A stretch of 29,475 nucleotides of DNA from positions 1 through 29,475 of the forward strand of contig CAKUGW010000024.1 in NCBI GenBank assembly GCA_934654805.1, given 5' to 3'. The translations under genes were made by a program, and so were the position numbers. The notes under the pieces are model-generated. The model saw only the letters and a list, made by a program, of their open reading frames with translations. It ran no database searches and was not told the origin of the DNA. This document shows, in pieces, positions 23,474-29,475 of this stretch (positions are counted from its first letter, which is position 1; every line of letters starts with the position of its first letter). This stretch comes from an uncultured Kiritimatiellota bacterium (GTDB lineage Bacteria; Verrucomicrobiota; Kiritimatiellia; RFP12; UBA1067).

Positions 23474-24581
23474 TCTTCAGGTACTGCGTGCCGTCGAACG
23501 AGACGTCCACGCCCTTGCAGAGCCACGCCGTCAGCTCGCGCAGCTGCGAATCGCCCAGCCCGTCGCGCGGCAGGCGGATCTTCTCCACGTGGCCGTCCGC
23601 AAAGACGACGTTCGCGCAGACCTGCTTGCCGTTCCTGTGGTTGAAGCCGATGTTCTCGCGCCCCTTGCCCGAATGCCACCCGTTGCCGCCCGTGTTGGCC
23701 GTCACCGTCGGGTCGAACTGGAGCACGCAGTCGCAGTCCGTCCCCGCGCCCTCGCCCTCCGGCTGCCACGAACCGACCGAGCCGTCGAACGGGATTTCCG
23801 AGAAGAGCAGGATCTTGTCCGCATTCGCGAGATTCGCATAGCCGATGCCCGGATCGCTTGAGCTCTGGGCGGACGAGCCCTCGGAGGCGTCCCAGCCGAA
23901 GTAGGCGTTCATCAGGTAGCTCCAGCCGATCTTCGTGCCGCCGCCCTTCTTGATGCGGTGCGACGGGCAGACGTACGTCTCGCGGTTGCCGGTGACGTAC
24001 TTCCACAGCGCGCCGTTCGTCAGGCAGTAGAGCATCTGGTCGTCGTCCGTCGTGTAGGTCGAGAGCATCCATCCCGCATTCGCGACGTGCGCCGCCGCGC
24101 CGTTTCGGTAGGCGCCGGCCGAGTTCCAGCTGATCCACCCCGGACGCTCGCGGTACGTCGGGCGGATGCCGCGCGCGCCGCGCGACGCGCGGGCGATCTC
24201 CATGTACTCGACCGAGCCCGCGAGCGGATAGTGGCCCGTGTCGGCCCCGTAGCTCTGGCACGCGCTCGCGAGGTTCTTCATGTTCGTGAGGCAGCGGGCC
24301 GTCCGCGCCGCCTCGCTTCCGCCGGAGAAGCTCGCGAGAATGACCCCCGCCAGGATGCCGATGATGGCGATGACGACGAGCAGCTCGATGAGGGTGAAGG
24401 CGGGGGAGAGGGGAGAGGAAAAGGAGGAAGGAAGAAGGAAGAAGGAAGAGGGACGAGAAGAGGGAGAGGAAGAAGAGGGAAAGGAAGAAGGAAGAGGGAA
24501 GAAGGAAGAAGTGTGGTGGGTAACTTCTTGTTGTGGCTGGACAACTGTTTGAGCGAATCTTCTGACAATTGACAAAATCAT
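23463..24581 (-). CDS. Pseudopilin with H-X-DG-type C-terminus and a 61-residue leader
   Basis: The product is about 372 aa. The prepilin motif is SPA|FTLIELLVVIAIIGILAG. The body has the pattern of PVC-group prepilin-like proteins, ending in NHRNGKQVCANVVFADGHVEKI, a variant of the H-X9-DG region with more spacing. Paired cysteines suggest disulfides, fitting the nearby dsbD-like gene. The start at 24581 is chosen for AGGA a few bases upstream (in the purine repeat); an in-frame ATG at 24593 is possible. The leader before the cleavage site is about 61 residues instead of 5-20. Its second part (SSFFPLPSSF... to SSPLSP) is encoded by pyrimidine heptamer repeats. Its stop overlaps the ispH-uppS start. 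Confidence 0.82.
   Translation of the reverse strand: MILSIVRRFAQTVVQPQQEVTHHTSSFFPLPSSFPSSSSPSSRPSSFFLLPSSFSSPLSPAFTLIELLVVIAIIGILAGVILASFSGGSEAARTARCLTNMKNLASACQSYGADTGHYPLAGSVEYMEIARASRGARGIRPTYRERPGWISWNSAGAYRNGAAAHVANAGWMLSTYTTDDDQMLYCLTNGALWKYVTGNRETYVCPSHRIKKGGGTKIGWSYLMNAYFGWDASEGSSAQSSSDPGIGYANLANADKILLFSEIPFDGSVGSWQPEGEGAGTDCDCVLQFDPTVTANTGGNGWHSGKGRENIGFNHRNGKQVCANVVFADGHVEKIRLPRDGLGDSQLRELTAWLCKGVDVSFDGTQYLKNDN
24402..24511. repeat. Purine tract of imperfect GGAAGAA heptamers inside a pseudopilin leader
   Basis: On the plus strand almost all bases are purines, built from GGAAGAA and variants. In the coding direction it starts with CACTTCTTCC and encodes the Ser/Pro/Phe/Leu-rich leader of the pseudopilin at 23463-24581. 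Confidence 0.85.
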
Positions 24582-24591
24582 ATCTTTCCTC

Positions 24592-24651
24592 ACTTCCTTA
24601 CTTTTTCCTTCTTACTTTCCTTCTTCCTTCTTACTTCTTACTTCTTCCTTT
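24592..24651. repeat. Pyrimidine heptamer tract between two pseudopilin genes
   Basis: On the plus strand TTCTTCC and TTCTTAC units run in register at 24621-24648, with looser ones to the left. They end at the stop codon of the large cassette protein. In the coding direction they are purine-rich and supply the ribosome site of the next gene. They are complementary to the tract at 24402-24511, so the transcript could pair across the short unique segment between them. Confidence 0.85.
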
Positions 24652-27600
24652 TCAGTCGAACTGCCGGTAGAAGAGAACTCTTGTTCTGTGCGGAATTTCG
24701 TTCTCGGAGGTCGCCGCCGGATCGCGCCAGACGAGGGCCATCGCGCGCACGCCGAGCTGCGGTGGGACCTGCTGCGTCGCGCCGCCGCCCAGCATCTGCG
24801 GCTCGGCGCGCACGAACACGAGGAACAGCTGCTGCCGCGCGGCGAAGCACTCGCGCCAGAAGCCGTAGAGGAACCGCCGGTCGACGTCCGACAGCTTCGG
24901 GTCGCCCTGATTCAAGGCGAGCGTGTCGAGGCCGCAGAACTCGCTGTTCTCGCCGTCCCAGTCGAGGTCGTCGAAGCACGCCTCCCAGTCGACGCTCGCG
25001 TCATTGCTTGCGTGAACCTTCTGAATGTAGTTCATGGCGATCTGCTGAAGGTCGGCCCACGCGAACTTCGAGACCTCCGAACTCGCCATTGCGCTGAACG
25101 CATACTTCCTGTTGAAGTCCCTCGCGTTCTTTCGGACGCTCGGCTCCACGCCGACGTCCGATTCCGCCTGCGCCGCCGCCGTCCACCAGTCCGTCGGCGT
25201 GTTCGCGAACGCCGCCATCACGACGTTCGTCGAGTCGGAATACGGGTTGATCTTCGTGCCGCCGCCCTCGCAGACGATGCGCCCCGTGTTGCCGCCCACG
25301 CCCACGTTCTCGAAGTTGTCGCGCGAGGCGCCCGTGCGCTTGTACGGACAGTACGTGCGCCACATGAGGTTCTGGTTGCGCGTGTCCCCGAACGAGGTCG
25401 GCCAGTCCGTCAGCGCCGGCGAAAGAGCCCCCATGTCGCCCCACAGCTCGCTGCCGTTGTGCGCCGCCAAGTTGTCGGTGAGGCGCGGCAGCATCGCGAG
25501 CTCGTAGACCGACTGCATGTAGCCCGCGTCGCTCGTCGCCATGAAGATGTCGGAATCGCGCACGACCGACCCCGCCCGGGCGCCGACCTGGCAGTCCGCC
25601 AGCCACGACGTCTCGGTCACGGCATCCGTCGTCTGCCACCAGTGCTCCGGCGCCCAGTTCCAGCGCGGGTCGGAACACATCACGCCGGCCGGCGCAAAGC
25701 CGAAAGGCGCATTGACGTTGCCCAGATCGGCCAGCGAGAACTTGAAGCTCGCGCCGGCAAAGCGCATCAGCGGGAAGTCCGCGCCGCACGTGTCGCCCAG
25801 GATGCCGGACAGCTCGTTGTTGTTGACCGAGTTGAACGCGGCGTCGTCCGCGAAATGCGCCGGCACGAGATCGACCGTCTTGCCGTCGACGTTCCGAACC
25901 CTCAGCCACGTCGCGGCGTGCAGCGTGAAGGTCGTTTCCTGCGAACCGTTCAGGTAGGCCACCAACTTCGTGTCATCCGAAAAGTTTATGTCAACCTCGC
26001 CCGCGGCCGTCACGGCGGGGATGCTGCAGTGCGTCTTCACTTCGCCCAGTTTGCCGAAGCCGGACGCGGCGGCGGTGATCGATCCGCCCGGCGGCTCGGC
26101 GGGCGACCACGTCGGCGTGGGGTTCGACAGGCTCGGGTCGAGCGGAGGTGCCGTCTGCTGCCAGACGTAGACGACCGTCAGCATCGGCTTGCTCAGCAGC
26201 GTGCCGAGGCCTCCGTTCTCCTGCGCGACCAGCTGCACCTTCTTGACAGCATCCTCCTTCTTCGCCACCTGCGAGAAGACGAGGCCCTGCTCGCCGAGCT
26301 TGAAGTGGAACACGCCACTACCATCCTTCGCGGACGTCTCGTCGATGAGGTCCTGCCCGCCGTTCAGCCGCAGGGCGGTCGCGTTCGACGCCCGGAGGCC
26401 CATCGTGCCCGACGCGAAGAACAGCGCGAGATGCCCGTCGAGCTTGAAGTCGCCAGGGACGTCCGTGTCGATGCCGCGGCGGAACGGATAGGCGACCGTC
26501 GCCTCGACGACGCCCGGAAAGACGCCGGCCCGGAAAGACGGCAGATCGAGCGTGAACGTCTTCACCAACGCGACCGTGCGCGAGCCGGGCGCCGCCGTCG
26601 TCGGCGGCTTCTCGTCCTTCTTGTACACATAGGCGTCTTCCGCCGGGTTGCCCTCCGTCGTGACCGACGCGGAGATCTTGATCGTGCCGTTGAGCTTGTG
26701 GTTCACGCCGACGACCATCGGGACGCGCTCGACCGAGGGCATCGCCAGCGACAGCGGCACGTTGTCGACGTCGAGATAGTCCCAGAGCAAGGCGACGCCC
26801 ATGCGGCTCAACCCCTTGGCGAGACGCGTAAAGGTCTTCGTGCCGGCATACTGCAAGACGGACACCAGCCGCGTCCCCGCGTTCTTGAGGTGGCTGCGCG
26901 AGAACGGCTGGCATTCGTCGTCGGCGAGGTCAAAGTCACGGTTGTCGTCTCCGTCCGCCTGCGCGGTCTCGGAAGACGGCGGGAAATAGCCGTCCGTCAC
27001 GAACGTCATGCGCTTGACCTTCTCGCCCGCCGGGCCGTCGGCCGTGACGCCGCCGTAGAAGCTGCCGCTGCCGCCCGATCCGCCGAAGTACTGGCAGAAA
27101 TAGCTCGTGAAGTCGCCCGGCCTCTTGTCCCAGAGCGCCAGGTTCAGGTCGGCGACCGAAACGAGCGGCACCTTGTCCGCGCTCGCCGTCCCCGGCGCGC
27201 CGCCGCCCGACGACGTCCCGCCCGCGTCGATCTCCGCCTCGGCGGCGGATTTCGCGCGGAAGTTCTTCATGAACGTGTCCCACGCGCTTGGCTGCGTGTC
27301 ATAGTCCGTGTGCGATGCGTTCTCGCAGAGGTAGGCGAGCGAGACGCGCGTCGCGGGCGAGGCGCCGCGCCCGACGTTCGCCGCGAGCGCGTTCACGTCG
27401 AAGTAGTCCGACACGTCAATCGCGCAGAAGGCGTAGCGGCCCGAGTCGAAGCCGAGCCGACGCCAGATCGCGGCGTCCGACCGCCGCGAATAGTAGCGCG
27501 CCTCGTTCACGAGCGGCGGCGGAATGTACGCGAGCGCCTCGACGCAGAGCGGCGAGACGGTCTCGCTCGTCTGGTGCAGCTGGTTCGTGCCGATGTAGAC

Positions 27601-27972
27601 GCGCCCCCGCCAGTGGTTGCGCGTGCGCGTGTCCTGCGTGCCCGTCGAGCCAGACGTCGTGATCCCCGCGTTCGGGCGCGGCGGCTCCTGTCCGATGCCC
27701 GGATGGGGGTTGTTGCCGATCGCCGCGTCGATCTGGTCGATCGCGGCGGCGACGGCCGCCTTCGCGAGCAGGCGGCTTGCCGACGAGCGGCGCAGGAACG
27801 AGTTCGGCAGGCGCGATGCGCGCATCCACGCCGCGAACGCCACGGCCGAGACGACCATGAACGCCACCATGCCAAGGACGACGAGGAGGGCGGAGCCACG
27901 CCGAACAGTTTTGGGATGGAGGGAAAAGGAAGAAGGAAGAAGGAAGAAGGAAGAAGTGCGGATGTTATTCAT
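24652..27972 (-). CDS. Large prepilin-like cassette protein (GspK / Verru_Chthon cassette A-like)
   Basis: The product is 1106 aa. Near the N-terminus RRG|SALLVVLGMVAFMVVSAVAFAAW is a prepilin-like signal and helix without the usual Glu5, as in GspK/PilX-type proteins. The remaining 1050 residues are extracytoplasmic, with Gly/Thr/Ser-rich beta-type sequence. Size, N-terminus and late motifs such as DAGYMQSVYELAMLPR and IPHRTRVLFYRQFD recall the big protein of Verrucomicrobia prepilin cassettes. This resemblance is judged by eye. The ATG at 27972 overlaps the four-helix-bundle gene stop by eight bases. Codons 6-15 are made of four perfect TTCTTCC heptamers, so a change in copy number would put the whole gene out of frame. 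Confidence 0.75.
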   Translation of the reverse strand: MNNIRTSSFFLLPSSFSLHPKTVRRGSALLVVLGMVAFMVVSAVAFAAWMRASRLPNSFLRRSSASRLLAKAAVAAAIDQIDAAIGNNPHPGIGQEPPRPNAGITTSGSTGTQDTRTRNHWRGRVYIGTNQLHQTSETVSPLCVEALAYIPPPLVNEARYYSRRSDAAIWRRLGFDSGRYAFCAIDVSDYFDVNALAANVGRGASPATRVSLAYLCENASHTDYDTQPSAWDTFMKNFRAKSAAEAEIDAGGTSSGGGAPGTASADKVPLVSVADLNLALWDKRPGDFTSYFCQYFGGSGGSGSFYGGVTADGPAGEKVKRMTFVTDGYFPPSSETAQADGDDNRDFDLADDECQPFSRSHLKNAGTRLVSVLQYAGTKTFTRLAKGLSRMGVALLWDYLDVDNVPLSLAMPSVERVPMVVGVNHKLNGTIKISASVTTEGNPAEDAYVYKKDEKPPTTAAPGSRTVALVKTFTLDLPSFRAGVFPGVVEATVAYPFRRGIDTDVPGDFKLDGHLALFFASGTMGLRASNATALRLNGGQDLIDETSAKDGSGVFHFKLGEQGLVFSQVAKKEDAVKKVQLVAQENGGLGTLLSKPMLTVVYVWQQTAPPLDPSLSNPTPTWSPAEPPGGSITAAASGFGKLGEVKTHCSIPAVTAAGEVDINFSDDTKLVAYLNGSQETTFTLHAATWLRVRNVDGKTVDLVPAHFADDAAFNSVNNNELSGILGDTCGADFPLMRFAGASFKFSLADLGNVNAPFGFAPAGVMCSDPRWNWAPEHWWQTTDAVTETSWLADCQVGARAGSVVRDSDIFMATSDAGYMQSVYELAMLPRLTDNLAAHNGSELWGDMGALSPALTDWPTSFGDTRNQNLMWRTYCPYKRTGASRDNFENVGVGGNTGRIVCEGGGTKINPYSDSTNVVMAAFANTPTDWWTAAAQAESDVGVEPSVRKNARDFNRKYAFSAMASSEVSKFAWADLQQIAMNYIQKVHASNDASVDWEACFDDLDWDGENSEFCGLDTLALNQGDPKLSDVDRRFLYGFWRECFAARQQLFLVFVRAEPQMLGGGATQQVPPQLGVRAMALVWRDPAATSENEIPHRTRVLFYRQFD
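27928..27955. repeat. Four perfect heptamers in the 5' coding region of the large cassette gene
   Basis: GGAAGAA is repeated four times on the plus strand (TTCTTCC in the coding direction), with a degenerate fifth copy on the left. It starts about 16 bases after the ATG at 27972. Confidence 0.92.
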
Positions 27973-28327
27973 CTCTTGTCATGCCTTTCAGCTTCTTGAT
28001 CGAAGCCGCAAGTAATCTAATGAGTTCCTGACAGTCAAGTTCGAGAGATTGTAAGGGCCCGAAAGCGGACAGATAATCAGATTCGCGCAGAAGGTCAATC
28101 CAATACATTGATTCAGAAGCTTCTTTCAACGCAATCGTATACTTAGTTAAGAAATCGGCTTTAGATTGCGCGTACTGCCCCTCAGCAATGTTTGCCCCGA
28201 TGGACGTTCCGGCTCGAAGAAGTTGCTTGGACAATACCCGCTCGCCTTTATCCTGCAAATGTCGATGCGCCCTCACGATTTGAAGCGCAAAGGCTTTTGA
28301 CTTCTCAACTAAAAGATTTCTCGCCAC
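27965..28327 (-). CDS. S23-type four-helix-bundle protein
   Basis: The product is 120 aa and full length for the family (four helix bundle/23S rRNA IVS-encoded protein type): LLVEKSKAFALQIVRAH, then VLSKQLLRAGTSIGANIAEGQYAQSKADFLTKYTIALKEASESMYWIDLL. Family members form pentameric bundles that bind nucleic acid. One branch (Avd) serves diversity-generating retroelements, but no reverse transcriptase is nearby. The start is GTG at 28327 with a GGGAAGAGG ribosome site. Base composition is clearly poorer in GC than all neighbours, suggesting transfer. Heptamer tracts in opposite orientation flank it, and it sits inside a pseudopilin cassette. Its role here is unknown. Confidence 0.9.
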   Translation of the reverse strand: MARNLLVEKSKAFALQIVRAHRHLQDKGERVLSKQLLRAGTSIGANIAEGQYAQSKADFLTKYTIALKEASESMYWIDLLRESDYLSAFGPLQSLELDCQELIRLLAASIKKLKGMTRDE

Positions 28328-28370
28328 GCCTCTTCCCTACTTTTTGCCTTATCCCTCACAAAGAAGGTTG

Positions 28371-28468
28371 TCCACCTCACTTCTTCCCTCTTCCCTCTTC
28401 CTTCACAAGGAAGTTTTCCCTCCACACTTCTTCCTTTTTCCTTCTTCCTTCTTCCCTCTTCCTTCTCC
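28371..28468. repeat. Heptamer tract between the GspG-like and four-helix-bundle genes
   Basis: On the plus strand there are two runs: TTCTTCC, CTCTTCC, CTCTTCC at 28381-28401, and six heptamers at 28428-28469 (TTCTTCC, TTTTTCC, TTCTTCC twice, CTCTTCC, TTCTCCC) that reach the GspG-like stop codon. Both runs begin after CAC. A small CTTCC/GGAAG hairpin sits between them. The tract is complementary to 27928-27955. Confidence 0.9.
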
Positions 28469-28930
28469 CTACCTCTCACCCTCCGACACCCGATAGTAGT
28501 TCGGCAGGAAGTAGCCCGTCCTGAGCTGGACCTGCGAGGCCGACGGGATGGTGCCCTCCTTGATGCGCACCCGGTACGGCATCCCCCAGGGGTCGAGCAT
28601 CTTGCCGCCGTTCCGCAGCTGCGCCATCAGCAGCACCGGCATCTTGGCGCCGGAATCGACCGCCGCCGCACCGAGGAGAAAGCCGAGCGAACTCGAATCG
28701 GCGTCGACGTCGTTCAGCTCGTCGAGCTTGAAGGTGCCGCCGCGCGCGTAGTTCTCGTACGCGAGAATCGCCTGCGAGATGATCTTCACCTCGCTCGTCG
28801 CGCGCTGGATCTTCGCGCGCTCACGCGCCGCCGCGACGGATGTCGTCATCGCGCCGATCAGGATCGCGATCATCGCGACCACGACCAGCAGCTCAATCAG
28901 CGTAAAGCCCCTGCTGTTATTCGAAGTCAT
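28469..28930 (-). CDS. GspG-like major pseudopilin
   Basis: The product is 153 aa. A short classical leader MTSNNSRG is followed by FTLIELLVVVAMIAILIGAMT, including Glu5. The globular part has DPWGMPYRVRIKEG, the hallmark region of GspG. The start at 28930 is set by the leader; it overlaps the preceding pseudopilin gene by 14 bases. Compared with the other prepilins here it lacks a repeat-encoded leader extension, though a heptamer tract begins at its stop codon. Confidence 0.9.
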   Translation of the reverse strand: MTSNNSRGFTLIELLVVVAMIAILIGAMTTSVAAARERAKIQRATSEVKIISQAILAYENYARGGTFKLDELNDVDADSSSLGFLLGAAAVDSGAKMPVLLMAQLRNGGKMLDPWGMPYRVRIKEGTIPSASQVQLRTGYFLPNYYRVSEGER

Positions 28931-29475
28931 CGGGAAAGCTCCAAATGTCATCCCAGTCGTTATACTTCATGTTCGGTCCCGCGCTCTTCACGTTGACCGT
29001 GTACGTCGGCACCGACCGCGCGGTGCCCGAAAGCGAAAACGAGGACAGGTTGTACGTCGCGGGCCGGTAGTTCGACCAGCCGCTCGCGCCAAAGCGCGCC
29101 TGAAGGAACTCCGGCTTGTTCTCGTTCTCGTCTGTCGAGCTGGGCGCGTCACACGCGCGGTTGCGCAGGTTGCCGTTCTTGTCCCAGAGCCCCGTGATCC
29201 GATGGAGCCGGTCGTTGCTGACGAAGGCGTTGTCGGCCTCTTCGCGCACCTCGGCCAGGCCCGCGCGGATCTTCCCCATGTCGACCAGGCCCGCCATGCC
29301 CGTGCGCCACGAGACCGACGACTGGTTGAAGACCATCGTCAGAATCGTCATCAGGATCCCGAGCAAGAGGCTCGCGACAAGCAGTTCGATGATGGTGAAG
29401 CCGGGGGATGAGGGATAGGGGATGAGTTGTGAGGGATGAGTTGTGGGGGATGAGGGATGGGGGATGGACTTGGCG
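28917..29475 (-). CDS. Pseudopilin (GspJ/cassette C-like), 5' end beyond the window
   Basis: About 185 residues are visible, and the frame is open to the window edge with no start codon. The prepilin site is SSPG|FTIIELLVASLLLGILMTIL, followed by NQSSVSWRTGMAGLVDMGKIRAGL, similar in layout to minor pseudopilins of the GspJ type. The visible leader (IPHPSSP..., LIPYPSSP) is encoded by the TCATCCC heptamer repeat at 29405-29467. The stop overlaps the GspG-like start, so the two are coupled. Confidence 0.8.
   Translation of the reverse strand, partial: AKSIPHPSSPTTHPSQLIPYPSSPGFTIIELLVASLLLGILMTILTMVFNQSSVSWRTGMAGLVDMGKIRAGLAEVREEADNAFVSNDRLHRITGLWDKNGNLRNRACDAPSSTDENENKPEFLQARFGASGWSNYRPATYNLSSFSLSGTARSVPTYTVNVKSAGPNMKYNDWDDIWSFPDDFE
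29405..29467. repeat. Nine consecutive heptamers in a pseudopilin leader
   Basis: On the plus strand exact seven-base periodicity holds for nine units: GGGATGA, GGGATAG, GGGATGA, GTTGTGA, GGGATGA, GTTGTGG, GGGATGA, GGGATGG, GGGATGG. The unit differs from the GGAAGAA tracts, but period, purine bias and position before a prepilin cleavage site are the same. Confidence 0.92.

Noticed and set aside
27965..28327. Diversity-generating retroelement accessory gene (Avd)
   Set aside because: The protein is of the same broad fold, but no reverse transcriptase, template repeat or variable-repeat target is visible in the window.
27913..28470. Complete transposon with terminal inverted repeats
   Set aside because: The flanking repeats are low-complexity heptamers, there is no transposase and no target duplication was found. 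Mobility is only a possibility.
28917..29366. Start of the last pseudopilin at the ATG at 29366
   Set aside because: That ATG lies inside the transmembrane helix. The frame continues upstream through the prepilin cleavage site, so the gene is cut by the window edge.

Overview
The window is GC-rich bacterial DNA with tightly packed genes. All but one of the recognisable genes lie on the minus strand. The gene content points to the PVC group (Kiritimatiellota, Lentisphaerota or Verrucomicrobiota). There is a cluster of prepilin-type proteins whose largest member resembles the big protein of the Verru_Chthon cassettes, an H-X-DG type pseudopilin, a secretin with GspL/GspM-like partners, and a XylR-type (LacI-like sensor plus AraC HTH) regulator. 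Rubrerythrin and a glycyl radical enzyme suggest an anaerobic, possibly gut, lifestyle. The phylum is inferred, not proven.

Region 1 (1-7262) is a catabolic locus. A XylR-like regulator (+) is divergent from a four-gene minus-strand operon: an N-acylglucosamine 2-epimerase family protein, a glycyl radical enzyme (GRE) with a non-canonical active-site loop, a sodium:solute symporter, and the GRE-activating enzyme. Start and stop codons touch or overlap (ATGA, TAAATG). The simplest reading is that a sugar-like compound is imported, epimerised and then transformed by a GRE of unknown chemistry.

Region 2 (7319-12260) carries a lone YejB-type ABC permease directly behind a fused SecDF with its own promoter, then a membrane-anchored coiled-coil protein. 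Between that protein gene and the secretin lies a 300-base inverted field of nonamer repeats. Region 3 (12261-16715) is gspL, gspM and gspD of a type II secretion/type IV pilus-like machine. Region 4 (16729-20591) holds a compact bifunctional fucokinase/GDP-fucose pyrophosphorylase, rubrerythrin, a minimal KamA-like radical SAM protein and an HU-like protein. Region 5 (20721-23473) holds a DsbD-like protein with a shortened thioredoxin domain and a single ORF fusing IspH to UppS. Region 6 (23463-29475) is the pseudopilin cassette, interrupted by an AT-richer S23-type four-helix-bundle gene.

The most unusual features are: (a) heptanucleotide purine/pyrimidine repeats that start at the stop codons of cassette genes and run into the leader-coding part of the next prepilin gene, where unit-number changes would shift the frame; (b) the GRE with Cys-Asn-Trp in place of the usual Cys-X-Glu; (c) the IspH-UppS fusion; (d) the nonamer inverted repeat field; and (e) a 17-base palindromic repeat at the end of the GRE-activase gene that recurs exactly inside the iron-sulfur loop of the KamA-like gene. 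No tRNA, rRNA, CRISPR array or transposase was seen.
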